Shown here: positions 32,891 through 45,057 of the stretch, piece after piece
Layout: the number at the start of each line of letters is the position of its first letter
How positions within the stretch are numbered: position 1 is the first letter of the stretch
NCBI GenBank assembly: GCA_030272155.1
Contig: CP126192.1
Span: 1,708,501 to 1,772,500 of the forward strand
DNA length: 64,000 nucleotides
Origin: Tetradesmus obliquus
Lineage: Eukaryota > Chlorophyta > Chlorophyceae > Sphaeropleales > Scenedesmaceae
Reading direction: 5' to 3'
Program-made: the position numbers and the translations under genes
The notes under the pieces: generated by a model
Databases searched by the model: none
Told to the model about the DNA's origin: nothing
What the model saw: only the letters and a program-made list of their open reading frames with translations

Positions 32891-35800
32891 CTAAGCCTTG
32901 CCCGCAGCAGCTGCAGCGGCTGGTGCTGCCATGCCTGCTGCACCTGCTGCGCCTGCCTGCGCGCCCTGCTGCTGCTGCTGGTCATTGCACACCACTATCA
33001 CAACAGGCTGCACTGGCTGCGGCATGCACATGTGGCCGTACGCGTGTGCTCCAAAGCCCAGTGTCTGCCCAGCAATGCCTGGCAGGGATGCAGGCACAGT
33101 CACAGGCGGCCAGGCAGCCCCAGACATGGGCCCTGATACAGGCTGCTGCTGCTGCTGCTGCTGCGGCGGCTGCGCAAAGGTTGCTGCAGCTGCGTTGTCC
33201 TGTGGCGGCGCCATGCTGCAGACGCCTACTGGCTCGCCCGGTGCAGTTGCTGCTGCTGCCTCCTCTAGGTTTGCTGCTGCTGCAGCTGCTGCCTGCTCTG
33301 CTGTTGCTTTGACCGGTGAGATGGCCATGGCAGTGACGCCATCCGCATCTGCTGCTGCTTCGCCATCAGCTGCTGGGTCACCTAGTGATAGCTGCAGCTG
33401 GTCCTGCTGCTGAGGCATGGGCGCACTGTGTGCCTGCTGCTGCTGCAGCTGCAGCTGCTGGGGGTCCGATGCCTGCTGCTGCGCCGCCTGCTGCTGCTGC
33501 TGCTGCATGTGCAGCTGCTGCTGGTAGTACATGTGCTGCTGCATGAACATGTGCTGCTGCATCATCATCTGCTGCTGCCACTGCTGCCACTGCTGCTGGA
33601 AGGCCTGGAAGCTGCGGTCCATCATGCCAGGCATGGCACCAGGCATTGCTCCGGGCATTGCTCCTGGCATTGCCCCGGGCATAGCACCTGGCATTGCCCC
33701 AGGCATTGCTCCTGGCATGCCGCCCGGCATGCCACCAGGCATAGCGCCTGGCATTGCTGGCATGGGGCCGAAGCCAGGCATCATTGCAGCAAAGCCAGGA
33801 GGCGCAAAACCTCCAGGCATGGCTCCAGGCATCTGGAAAGGGCCCTGCGGCTGCCCGCCTGGCTGCTGCTGCTGCTGCTGGCCTGCAGGAGGCATGCCAG
33901 CTGGCGCACCCACAGCAGCTGGCGCTGCAGGGCATGCTGCTGCTGCTGCATCGCCGCCTGCTTTGGCTGCGGCTTGCTGCTGCTGCAGCTGCTGCTGCTG
34001 CTGCTGCAGTATGTACTGCTGCTGTTGCTGCTGCTGGAAGTGCCAGCTGAAGTGGATGACAGGTGCCATCTGCAGGCCCTGCATGTGCAGGTGGTCGTAG
34101 GCAGGCATGGCGGTGCCCTGCGCAGGCTGCTGCTGCTGCTGCTCCTCTTTGTGCTGCTCCTGCTGCGGCTGTGGCAACTGCTGCTGCTGCTGCTCCTGCT
34201 GCGGTTGCAGCTGCTGGCTCGGCTGCTGCATCTCAGGCTGCTGCTGCTGCTGCTGCTGCTGTGGCGCGCCCATAGCAGGCGGCCCCATTGCTGGTGTGAA
34301 GGGCATGCCAAAGCCCTGCTGCATGGGGCCAGGCATGCCATAAACCCCAGCAGGGTTGAACCCCATGGGGCCCCAGCCAGCCATACCCTGGTGAGGCATG
34401 CACGGCTGACCCCAACCAGCTGCTGCTGCTGCTGCTGCTGCTGCGCCTCCTGGTGCTGCTGCAGCACCAGGCACTGCTGCTGCAGAGCTCATGGCAGGGC
34501 CTGCACAGCCGCCGGCTGCTGCTGCTGCCATGCCCGGCATCTGCTGCTGCTGTTGCTGCTGCTGCAGCAGCTGCATGTGTGCACCGTGTACTGCCATGGG
34601 GTACTGCGGCATGACTGGGATGCCCTCAGCTATGCCGCCCGTCGCTGCTGGCGCTGCGCCTTGCGATGCTCCTGCTGCTGTGCCTGAGCCCTGCGGCTCT
34701 GAGCAGGACGACTCAGCTGCAGCGTAAATAACAAGGCAGCAGGTGCAGCAGAGAGGCAGAGTAACACTCTATTAGAACGGGGCCAGTCGGCAGTCAACAT
34801 GTCAGCAACATGTTCAAAGCCGCAGGAGCATGTAAGTGTGCCTGTAGCTAGTGCGTTGTGAGCATGCTGCAGCAACAAGCAGTAGCTTGAAACAGCTGAG
34901 ACAGCTGTGGCAGGACTTCTTGACGCCACTGCAGCACACACGCAGCTGCACACAAACACACACACAAGCAAGCCCCTACCTGTGTCGCCGTTGCAAGCGC
35001 AGCTGGGGTCCCCTCCAGGCATGCCCAGCCTGCTGCCGCCGCGCTTCAGACTGCCGCTGCGCGCGCCACCGGCTGCTGCTGCTGCTGCTGCTGCTGCCAG
35101 CTCATCCACTGGTGACTCTGGCGCTGCTGGCTCACTGAAGGGTGCAGAGAAGCCGACCAGGTCATCTGCTGTCAGCTCAGCCGCCAGCTCAGCAGCACCT
35201 AATAACATGTCCAGGTCAGCATGGTGGTCACCCAGCAAGCCCTTGCCACCCCCTGCTGCTGCTGCTGCCGCCTTGGATGCGATGGTGGGTGACGCCAAGC
35301 TGCCTGCAGGTGACTTGCCGGGTGCAAGTGCTGCTGGATCATGCTGCATTGCTGGCACAGGCGCTGCAGCAGCTGCTGCAGGGTCCAGCGCACAGCCATC
35401 GGCCTGCCACTCCAAGTGCTGCTGCTGCAGCGCCTTGCTCGCCACGCTGCACTCAACCATGACGTCGCCAACATCCGCGGCAGCCGCAGCAGCAGCAACA
35501 TCAATGCCGCCATAGAACACCTGCTGCTGCTGCAGGTCGCCGTCCTGCTGCTCGTCCTGCATCTGCTGCTCATCGTCAACCTCCTCAGGCTGCTGCTCCT
35601 TACGCAGCCGCGAGTCCTGCCGCCGCGGCTGCTTGCGCTCCTGCGAGCTCTGCTGCTGCTGCTGCTTCTTCGGTGGCTTGCCAGGCTTTGGCAGCCCCGG
35701 CTTGGACTCCACTGCTGCTGCTGCTGCTGCTGGCGAGCCATCCGCCTCGCCCTCAGTGCCGGACCCCGGCCCCTTTGCAGCATCATCCATAGCCTGCTGC

Positions 35801-37342
35801 TGCTCTGCAGCCCGGCTCAGGTCCATCAGCGTCTGCGCAGCCTGCGGCGGCCGCTCCGGCAGCCCTTTTGTCTTGCGGTAATGCAGCCCGCATGCATTGC
35901 ACAGCGTGGGCTTGTCAGGCGGCCCGCCACGCCACTGCGGGCTGAACTGGCTGCCGCAGTGGTGGCAGCCGGAGAAGTGCTGCGCGAGGCTGCGGCGCTT
36001 GCGCTTGGGTAGGGTTTTGGTCTTGCGGAAGTGGCGGCCGCAGGGGTCGCAGAGCACGGGGTGCTCCGGGGGGCCGCTGCGCCACTGCGGGGACTCCTCG
36101 GCGCCGCAGTGCCCGCAAGGGCCCTGGCAGGGGAGCAAATCGCACAGCACGGCAGCAGCAGCAGTACACAGCAATGAGCGGGCTGACAAAGTTGTGCCGC
36201 AGGGGCCAGATGATGTTGTTCTTCAAAACTGCAGGCACATAGCAGCAGCTGCTACTGCTACACGGCCGTGACGGTATGCTTGCGCACGCTGCCAGTTTCC
36301 TTGCACAGCACGCCAGCCACACACAAGGCAGCATCAACTGCGCCACCTTGAGGCACTGCAACTGCAATGCTACTTCTGCTCTGCAGCCCCTTCCCCTTCC
36401 CCGATCTCGCACTCCCGCACTCACCGAGAGCGCGCCCGCCACCTGGCAGGTGTGGTCAGGCAGGCTGGACACCTTGCGGTAGTACAGCCCACATGCATTG
36501 CACAGCACCGGCTTGTCTGGCGGCCCGCTGCGCCACTGGCTGCTGATTGTGGTGCCGCAGTGGTAGCACGGCCCACGTAGCGCCAGGCTGCGCCTGCAGC
36601 CAGCCTGGCCCGCCTGGCCGGCTGCTGCTGCTGCGTCAGCCTCGCACTTGATGACCCCTGCTGCAGCTGCGCCGCCGTTGGCGTCCAAGCTGCCACTGCC
36701 TGCGGCTGCTGCTGCTTCTAGGCTGCCAGGGGCTGCAGCGGCAGCAGCAGCAGCACCTTCAGCTGCATCTGCTGCTGTTGGGGTGCCGTTGCCCATGTGC
36801 ACATGGCCTGGGGGGCCCATGAGTGGGTAGGCCATGATCTGCGGCTGGGCCGGCTGCTGCTGCTGCTGTTGCTGTGCTGCTGGGAAGAAGATGTTCCCCG
36901 TGTTTGCTGCTTGCGCTGTTGCGTTCATCAGCGGTTGGCCCTGCACCATGCACGCGCCTGGCGCCATGGCTCCCATGCCTGCTGCCTGCAGGTGCAGCAG
37001 CATTTGCTGCTGCTGCAGGAGCATCAGGGGCTGCTGCTGATACTGCTGGTACGCCGGCTGCTGCTGCTGCTGCTGCTGCCGGCGCATGTGGGGCGAGGGC
37101 GGCCCTGCAGAGGGTGTGCTGTGCTCTGGGTGTGGTGTGCCATCACTCTCTGAGGAGCCCAGCACCTGACCTGGCTTGCACTTGCCTGCTGTGCCTGCAA
37201 TTGCCAGCAGCCCCGATGCTGCCGCCAGTGATGCACTGCCTGTGGAGACCTCTGTTTGTGTTGGTGGCTGGTTTTCATGCTGCTGTGCTGCTGCATGCCT
37301 ATCAATCTGAGTGGCATCTGGTGCCTGCTGGGGTTGCGATCC
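32891..37342 (-). CDS. Transcription factor with three GATA-type zinc fingers and Q/A-rich regions
   Basis: Three exons join in phase: 37342-36425, 36123-34980 and 34716-32891 (about 1,295 codons); a 5' exon with the start codon is missing from this model. Each finger has the plant-type spacing CX2CX18CX2C. Finger 1 lies at 36568-36491 ([21 protein letters not shown]); finger 2 at 36117-36040 ([21 protein letters not shown]); finger 3 at 35967-35890 ([21 protein letters not shown]). Fingers 2 and 3 are separated by [16 protein letters not shown], a basic stretch fit for DNA contact or nuclear import. The rest is low-complexity: glutamine runs, alanine runs and a Met-Pro-Gly-Ala repeat near 33630-33760. 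GATA proteins bind GATA core sites in the nucleus and often act in light or nitrogen control; the specific role is not readable. The 34717-34979 and 36124-36424 introns contain nothing notable. Confidence 0.92.
33630..33765. repeat. 12-bp tandem repeat encoding MPGA units in the GATA protein
   Basis: About ten degenerate copies of a 12-bp unit (GGCATTGCTCCT and variants). On the minus strand they encode repeated Met-Pro-Gly-Ala/Gly tetrapeptides just before a Q- and M-rich stretch. Confidence 0.85.
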
Positions 37343-38415
37343 CTGCAAGATCAGCGGCAGCAGGTGTGACGTCAGCGCTCTGCAGGGCTTACAGCAGTGA
37401 TTTATGCATCTTGGTGAAACACATAGAGTTTGCAAGGCTCTGGTTGGCACTGCTGAACCCTCGCGCAGTGTGGAACCGCACCATGGTGGATGTGGGATGC
37501 CAGCAACAGCGAGATGTGGCGCGTGCTAGGCATACACCAACGAACACAATCCGTGTTGGCTGAACAACGCCCCAAGCATCCCGTCTCGCTTACTCGTGGC
37601 CTACAGACACCCGAACAGCCAAGGATCTCAACTTGCCTTGTGAATTGGCTTACTCACCAGGGTGGAGTGCATGCCTCCTGCTCATCCAAGGATCCCAGGG
37701 CTGCACCGTGCGCACTGGCACGATGCAGGCCCCCTGCCAATTGCGTACAGCGTTTCACGTGCCTGAAGGACGTCAGGCGTGTGTATGGATCTTCCGGGGC
37801 GTCGTTTCGAGTGCAATGCAGTCAGTGTCACTGCCACCACGGTGTTGTGCAGAAGGCCAAACTCTCTCGCAGGTATTAATCAATAACAATACACGACCTT
37901 TTGGGGTATCAGTCGACACGACGAGGCTTACAGCTGCCGATGTGCAGGTGCTCCCGCCTGCTGTTCCCTCGATGAATAGCTTTTGAGTGCCTGACGTGAC
38001 GATGCGTAATTAAAGTTGAGATCCACTTCGTTTACGACTTGATTGTCTGGCTGTGGGCCTGAGAAGCAGGGAGATCTTCGTGCTTGTTACAAGCATGTTA
38101 CAAGCGAGAAAGGGAGCGAAGGTCAAGGTCTGTGCATGACAATCAAGCTAAATCAGTTTAGCTACTCTTTTCGCCCGAGATACGTGCCGACTAGCGCTGT
38201 CGACACCAGCCTCCTGGCTGACCTGTACACGAAAGATCGTTGCTGTTGTTGCCTTGACAGCCCTTGCATGGTTGTTTATGTACTTTTTACATGCTTTCGT
38301 GTTGCTTGAGTTGCCGACAGGTGCTCAAACCAACCAAACAGCATCTCGGAGATTCAGTCTGTTGAAGTTGTAGAACACACCGAACGAAGCTTGCAGCACA
38401 AGCTAGCGCGATCGC
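37343..38415. other. Divergent interval between GATA and S1-protein genes
   Basis: About 1.1 kb that must contain the missing 5' exon of the GATA gene and both promoters. Candidate minus-strand ATG codons (for example in ACCATGG near 37480) open only short frames. No other feature was seen. Confidence 0.4.
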
Positions 38416-39909
38416 ATGCTCGTGTCAACCATCAGCAAACGCCCATGTGGCTCCCTGGCCACGTGCAAGGCTGCAGCAAGTACCCACAGCACCCACACCA
38501 GCTGTGTGAGGGTTGTGCAGCATGCAGCCCCTGGGCATGATCCCAGCTCATCCCCGTGTCATCAACCTGGCGAAAAAGTTGTCGGGAAGGTCGTTAGCAC
38601 CGGGCGACACGGCTCTCGGGTGCAGCTGCAGCATGGCAACTTTGGGTAAGCAGCAAGCTGCATGGCAACACTGCAGCACGCAACACCAACACACATTGGT
38701 CTGCCTTGATACCCCCTGATATCCCGACTGCTCTGCAACAGCAGTATGCAATGCCAGGCAGTGATCGTGCCTCAGCTTGCCCACGTGTCTCTGTGTCTGT
38801 TCCTGCGAACATGCGTCATGTGCTGCCGCTGGCCCTGCTGATGCAGGTTCCTGCCGCACAAGCTAGACCCGCTGCACCTGCAGCACAGCACACACACGTA
38901 CGCGCCCAGCAGCTACAAGGGCCGCCAGGCGGGGGAGGCCTGCTGGCCTGCAGTTGGGCTTGTGCGCGAGTTCCAGGTGCGGCTTGCTGATGTACGTGCT
39001 CAGCGATTGGGCGGCATGTATGTAGGCACGACAAACGACGGCTGTACATGACAGCGCGCAACAAGCAGCAGTCAACTTTTGTCTACAGAGGTCAACGTGT
39101 AGCGCCATGCCTGGTATGCAACGTCTTTGCAGCCTTGCACACGGCCTTCACCCAGAACCATCCTTGCTGCCGCACGCTGTGCGCAGGTAGAGAAGCACGA
39201 GCAGCAGTCGCCGCTGCTGTCAGCCAGCCATGTGGACTATGCTGTCATGTACCAGCGTGCGCAGCAGGTGGCGGAGCTGTGCGGCGTGTGCGGCGTGGTG
39301 CTGGCGGCGCGCGTCACGCGCGTGCACTCGCACGGCCTGCACGCCTCGTGCCCAGGTGCGGCTGGCGGCGGCTGCAGAACACTAGGCTGCAAGCGGCAAG
39401 CACACCTCAGCACAGTAAGCGGCTGGCAGATGCACGCTGTGTTTGCTGGTTGTCAACCTACATTGCTGGCGCAGGGTTATTGGATGGTGTGGCAAGCAGC
39501 GCTGCTATTCCTGCATGCAGCCGCTTTGCAAGTCTACCCTTGTCAGCCTAGTATGCTTGCAGTGTTCTGTGCTTCTTGCAAACTTACCGATCGGTGTCTG
39601 GCGTGTGCACTGCAGGTGTCGGCGACGGCTTCATCCCGATCGGCCTGCTGCCTAAGGACCTGCGCAGCCTCTTCACTGAGCAGGTAGGCCATGCGAGGCC
39701 AGGTGCTTGCTTCATGCAGCTTGTGCTGCTGTCATGCAGCTTGTGCTGCTGTCATGCAGCCGGTGGTGGGTCTTGTCGTGGCGAGCAGTGCCGCGCTGAT
39801 TGTAGCTCGTCTTGTGCCAATGGAAGCTGCGAAATGCAGCAGCAGGGCCCCATGGCTCACCTGGCTGCCTCATTCACTGACGCCTGCATGCGCCTGGTCA
39901 GTCACATGC

Positions 39910-39953
<44 letters not shown>

Positions 39954-42108
39954 AGCGTGCACATGAGCTGGTGGGCAGGCAGCTGCCTGTGACGGTGGCG
40001 GAGGTGGTGCCAGACCTGCACCGCATCCGCTTCAACTGCATCGAAGCGTTGGCAGCGCAGCGGGCGGCGCTGCAGCCGGCAGACCTCATCACTGGCGTAG
40101 TCACAGAGGTGAGAGCAGCTTAGTGCAACGCAGCTGTGCAGATTATAGATGCTGTGCACTTGCGGTTGTGCAGTTGATCTCATTGCATGCTGCCAGCCTC
40201 AGCTTGTCACTTCCCTGCAAATCTCACCCGCGGTCGCCAGCCTACCTGCACACCCTTTGTGCCGCAGCTGCTGCCAGCTGCTGCACACCTTGCTGACTCA
40301 GCGTCACACACCTGTGTGGCATTTGTGTACGTGCTGTTTATGGCCGCAGGTTGCGCGCAGCTATGCATGGGTTGCCATGACTGGGCTGGAGCTCGGCGGC
40401 TTCAGGGCCATGCTGCACCGCAATGACTTCAGCGTCAGCCAGGGCTTTCGCAGCATGCAGGTGAGCGGGTGACTGGAGTGTGGCTGGCTTGTTGGGTTGG
40501 CTGCTGCGAGATGTTTTTAAGAGTAACATTGGCTTGCTGTGCATGGGCTGCGGCAATGCGTTCAGCGTGACGCAGGGCTTGCCAGCATGCAAATGAGTAT
40601 TGTAATCAAGCAAGTGGTTGTCAGAGACCCAGGCAGCAGTACATGAATGGGCGAGTGAGCCAGGGGCTGTGGGGGTGGCTGGCTTGCCTGGGCCCTTTGG
40701 GGTAGGCTGCTGAAAGCTATCGGCTTGTTCAGTCTTGCTATGCATGGTTTGCACTTCGTACTGGGCAAGGCAGCAGTGCAGCTGGTGGGCTGCGAGTGTA
40801 GGGGCATCTTTCGCAGCAGGAGGCCAGCAATGTGGTGGTAGTTCCTCTGCTGCTGCATCTCGTCATATCACATTACAACAGCGAGTTCAACAGCAGAATT
40901 GGTTTTTTTTTTGTTGAGCCACGATGAGTGTGCCTCGCCTTATCATAGATGCACTGCACCAGCGTTAATTGCCAAGCGCATTTGAAATCAACACATGTCG
41001 TCCATGCACTGTGGCGCGCCACTGACCTGCTCATGTGTTGCTGTGGTGCGGTCTTGCCTGTGCCTGCAGGATGTGCTGTCAGTAGGGGAGAGCATCACAG
41101 CCATGCTGCTGCGCTGCGAGCAAGATGGCAGGCGCGTCATCATCAACCTCAGCACAGCGCACCTGGAAGTGACTGCAGGAGACATGCTGCGCGACAGGCA
41201 GGCTGTGTACGCTACGGCAGCGCAGCAAGCGCAGCTGGTGAAGGCGCAGATGCAGCAGGTACGGCAGACGCATGGGCTGTTGCCTCTTGGTCGGGCAATT
41301 GCTTTCATGGTTGTTGCCTGCACCGTTTGCTGCAGCACCCGCATATGCATGTGGCGCCGCAGCTTGCTTGCACGTGTACTTGCCATTCGGCAGCAGCAGG
41401 CATGCCAGTGGCAGCATTTGAGAGCGCTCCAACCAACAGTACTGCGCTCTGCTCGTGCGTACCTTGCTGCCATTGCAGGCACAGGCTCAGCACGAGGCAG
41501 CCGCTGCAGCAGCAGCAGCAGCAGCCGCCGCTGCCGCTGAGGCGGAGGCTGTGATGCAGCAGCAGGCGCAGCAGCAGGCGCAGCAGCAGGCGCAGCAGCA
41601 GGCGGAGCTGCGGCAGCAGCAGCAGCTGGCGCAGCGCATCAAGCAGGTGCAGCCGCAGAACGGAACCGCGCGTGTGTTGATTGCGGACAGCCTGTACCAG
41701 CTGGCGCTTGCTTCGCGCGAGTACCTGTCTGGAGCTGGCGTGGGTGGCACAGGGCGGCCGGCAATGGCAGTCATGGCTGCTGCTCTGTGGCAGGCGCCAT
41801 CAAACGGCTGGCAGGCTGAGGCAGCGGCTGAGTCATCAGCAGCGGCAAGCGCTGCGGGTGGTGAGGCGCTAGCGTCTCAGGATCAGGAGCAGGAGTGGTG
41901 GTGCAGCGGGCCGCTGGCTTGGAAGGCTACCGAGGAGCGGGAGCAGTGGCAGGCGGAGAGCCAGGCAGCTGCTGTGCGCTCTACTGCTGCCGCAGATCTG
42001 GCAGCTGCTGGCACAGCGCGTCGGGTGAATGGCAATGATGGTGGGGATGGTGAGCAGCAGTGGCTGCAGCCTCCGGTGCCAGATTGGGAGCAGGCTCTTT
42101 CATTCTGA
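38416..42108 (+). CDS. Plastid-type ribosomal protein S1-like RNA-binding protein (three S1 repeats)
   Basis: Eight exons join with exact phase: 38416-38645, 38847-38976, 39187-39355, 39616-39683, 39956-40108, 40350-40460, 41070-41258 and 41479-42108, giving 559 residues. The first 50 residues are rich in Ser, Thr, Ala and basic residues (MLVSTISKRPCGSLATCKAA), fitting a chloroplast transit peptide. Three S1-type units follow: GEKVVGKVVSTGRHGSRVQL; VDYAVMYQRAQQVAEL with a GDGFIPIGLLPKDL strand; and DLITGVVTEVARSYAWV, GGFRAMLHRNDFSVS, DVLSVGESITAMLLR, INLSTAHLEVTAGDML. The last segment matches the chloroplast S1 pattern LSTKKLEPTPGDM. S1 proteins bind mRNA on the small ribosomal subunit. The C terminus departs from the family: it is an A/Q-rich coiled region plus a 120-residue tail of unknown role. 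Sequence is divergent, so it may be a paralogue of the true plastid S1. The 609-bp intron 40461-41069 holds a decayed exon copy. Confidence 0.85.
39911..39955. repeat. (CTG)14CAG tract forming a 3' splice site
   Basis: Fourteen CTG units run directly into the CAG acceptor in front of the S1-protein exon at 39956. No other pyrimidine tract is present in the last 45 bases of this intron. Confidence 0.9.
40535..40745 (+). repeat. Decayed intronic copy of the S1-protein exon 6 region
   Basis: The segment 40547-40596 matches the end of exon 6 and its donor (40418-40466) with scattered substitutions: GGCAATG, TTCAGCGT, CAGGGCTT, CAGCATGCA and TGAG occur in the same order. A second pair, GTGGCTGGCTTG, links 40480 and 40675. 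The donor equivalent is AATGAG, so the copy cannot splice normally. Confidence 0.6.
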
Positions 42109-43866
42109 TGGGCAAGCTAGTGTGCTTTGGCCACAACTAGATGCTATGGTCAGTATTCAGATCTGCTGTGTTGCTGTCACCTGTTTCACAGCAGCCTCTG
42201 CTGCAACAGCTTGGGGTTAGGGGGGGAGTTTTCGCCACATTCAAGGGTCGACATACTACTCAGACAAGTGGTCCTCACAGCAGCTTCAAGAAACAGCACA
42301 GCGCAACTTGTGTTGTGCACATTGCTTTTGTCAAGACGTGTGTGATAGTAGTATCGGGTGTTGTGTGTGTACACTATGTTGTTTGTTGGCTGTGGTGTGT
42401 GCTCTGCTTGTGTTGCAGGTGTGTTTGCTGTGTACACTACTCCACAATGAACGGAGGGGCACTTGATTGTTGCTCTCATGAACATTAGCGGGTTGCGATG
42501 CAATATACATAACTGGGTTTGGAAGACACATTGTGTTATGGGCTGCTTTGTTTTGCATGGGACATCGTGAAACATTCTGGGCTGTTTGCATCGTCTCATG
42601 CAGTGACATGCCAACCAGCACACAGTCGAAGCAGCGCCGCGCTCAACACAGGACGTGTTACTAACATATACTCTTCCGTACGGACCATGGCCTGGCCTTG
42701 GCTGCGCAGGCTTGGCTGGACAGTGTTGCGTGCTTGTTTGCTGTGGACTGCTGGTGCGATGTCCAGCGCGTTCTAGCACAGGCACACTAATGCTTACACC
42801 CCTGTATCCACCTTTTGTCTGCTGTCTTTCTTGCTGTGCACCCGTGCTCGTGTCAGAGCAATGGTGTTTCTGGTGCATACTTTACAGAACATGTGCACAG
42901 AGTTGCTGGGCTGCAGCTTTCAGCTCTCGGATGCGGCTTCCAGCCAAGCACCAGGCCCATGTGGCGCACATTAAGCATGCTCTGCTGATCAAGAGATACC
43001 AGTGTGCGATGTTATGAGTTGCAGAGGCAACTGTTATGCCTTAAAATGCCTGCGCAGTGTCGCCACTGCAGTGGCAGTGCGCGCAGCCATTTAAGACTGG
43101 TGCGAGTTGATGGTAAAGCCGGTGTTCTGCTGTCATTGATGATCACTTCATGTGACTGTAACAACACGCCGTCTGTGTTTTTGCGTGTTTGGCATATGCT
43201 GCATGCAACGCAATAACGTTTGCAGGTGGCAGCAGCAGCAGCAGCAGTGACAATAGATGCTTGAGTGATTTAAAACAGGGGCCCTGGAGGTTGACGTTGA
43301 TAAATATGATCATCTCTGTTGTTGAGCTATGATCAAAACATGCATTTCCTGTAAATATTCGTCCTTTTGCATTTGCGACTGCCGTGACCACATGCTGCAC
43401 GTGACATGCAAGCCCAACTCACTTTCTGCAACGCTTAGTACCACTCATGTCACGCATTCAAGTGGCAACGCATGCTACTACCACCACCTTTGTGTAAAGC
43501 AATCAAAACAACGGCGTGGCACACACTAAATGTGCCCCAGCGCCACAGTCGCTGGTCAATGCCTGAAACGTGCAGCTTTCGTGAAGCCTTGGCAGCAGGA
43601 AAGAGAATGCATAAATAGTATTTGCGTGCCGTAAGAAAGATGTAATAGGCAGACATGAAGCAGCTTACACTCACAGATCTTGCCCGCCAGGTTCAAGCTG
43701 CCGGCAAGGCTGGCGAGCGCTGACATAACACACGTGCGCTGTCCGTCCAAGGTATCGTTGGACCGTTATGTCGCCGCTGCTTTACATGCTCCAGCGTAAT
43801 TAACGGTATACCAGAAAGCAAAATTTTTGCGTTGATTTGAAGTTTACCGCCAAGCAGGCGGCGTCC
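42109..43866. other. Interval between S1-protein and glycosyltransferase genes
   Basis: About 1.8 kb with no supported gene. Short frames are cysteine-rich and lack splice support. It likely holds the S1-gene 3' UTR and the promoter of the next gene. Confidence 0.5.
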
Positions 43867-45012
43867 ATGCATCACCAAGTGCCGGCCACGCCTGAGAAGC
43901 AACCACATAGCGCTGCTCACGCAACCAACATGGCAGCTGCGGTCTCTGTGGTGAACGATTGTCTTGGTTTGAAAGTCCTGAAGCAGCGGAAAGATCCCAA
44001 AGGGTCTGAACACCGGACTTGCCGCACGCTGTTGCTCCTGCTGGGGGTGTTGACAGCAGCAGTGCTCTTGGTGCAGTCGGTGGGGTCCCAGCTGCGCTTT
44101 CATTGCGTACGAGAGCCTGCAAAGGTGACGCTAAAGAGCAAAATGATCCCGCCAGGCAAAGCAGCAGCTTCTGCTGCTCTTCCGTCAAACGCTAGCGATG
44201 GCTACACAAGCCAAAAAGAGCATCCATCATGCGCCTTTTTTCGACAAGGGGCCTCCAGCGTCACTGAGGAATATGCCTGGTGAGTCAGCGGTGACAATTT
44301 GCTTATCTGTCACTAAAAACCTGCAGCTTGTGCAGCACATCAGCTGCTTGACAATGATACAAACAGAGTCAACACGTACCAGCATTGCTTGCAGGTGCGC
44401 AGTTGAGCATTTACCAGGCGTACAACTGTCTTTTCATACAGCTGAGACAGGTGCAGCCCAGCTTGTTGGCCGACAAGCAGTGTGCTGGATCTACAGCAAG
44501 TGGTTTCCCCTCGACGCTGGCTGCATGGTGTCCTGTGTTACTCACAACAATGAAGAGCTGAAATATATGCATGTGAGGAGGCAGCTGCGGCGCAAAGCCT
44601 GCTGTGCCAGCAGTCCAGCACTGCTGCCGTGGCTTCAGGAACTACTCAATGTGGCAACGCTTGGCGGACACTGGCAGCCGCATGTGCTGAGCAGTTGCAT
44701 GCACTCTGTTCAAGTTAATTGCTCCACCCGGTGCTTCCCGGTGCCGGTGCGTCATGATGGTGTCCATGCTGACACGCAGGGGCAAGTACCAGCTGTGTGA
44801 CCTGGATGTGCTCGGCATGTGGCTGCAGCGTGCAGCATCCAACTGCTACAGCTGCCTGGACCCCAGCCACAATGTGTGCAAGTGAGCACCACGGCGCAGT
44901 TGCCACTCCAAGCCTCGCATGTTGCACGCGTGATTGTTTGCATCACAAAGTTGTGCTGCGGCCAGTGGCCCGGCATGCAGCCTGCCGGTCATCATCATCA
45001 GCAGCCGCAGCC

Positions 45013-45057
<45 letters not shown>

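Noticed and set aside
33428-34687. 419-codon plus-strand open frame, His/Leu rich
   Set aside because: Antisense to the last GATA exon, generated by the CTG complement of glutamine codons.
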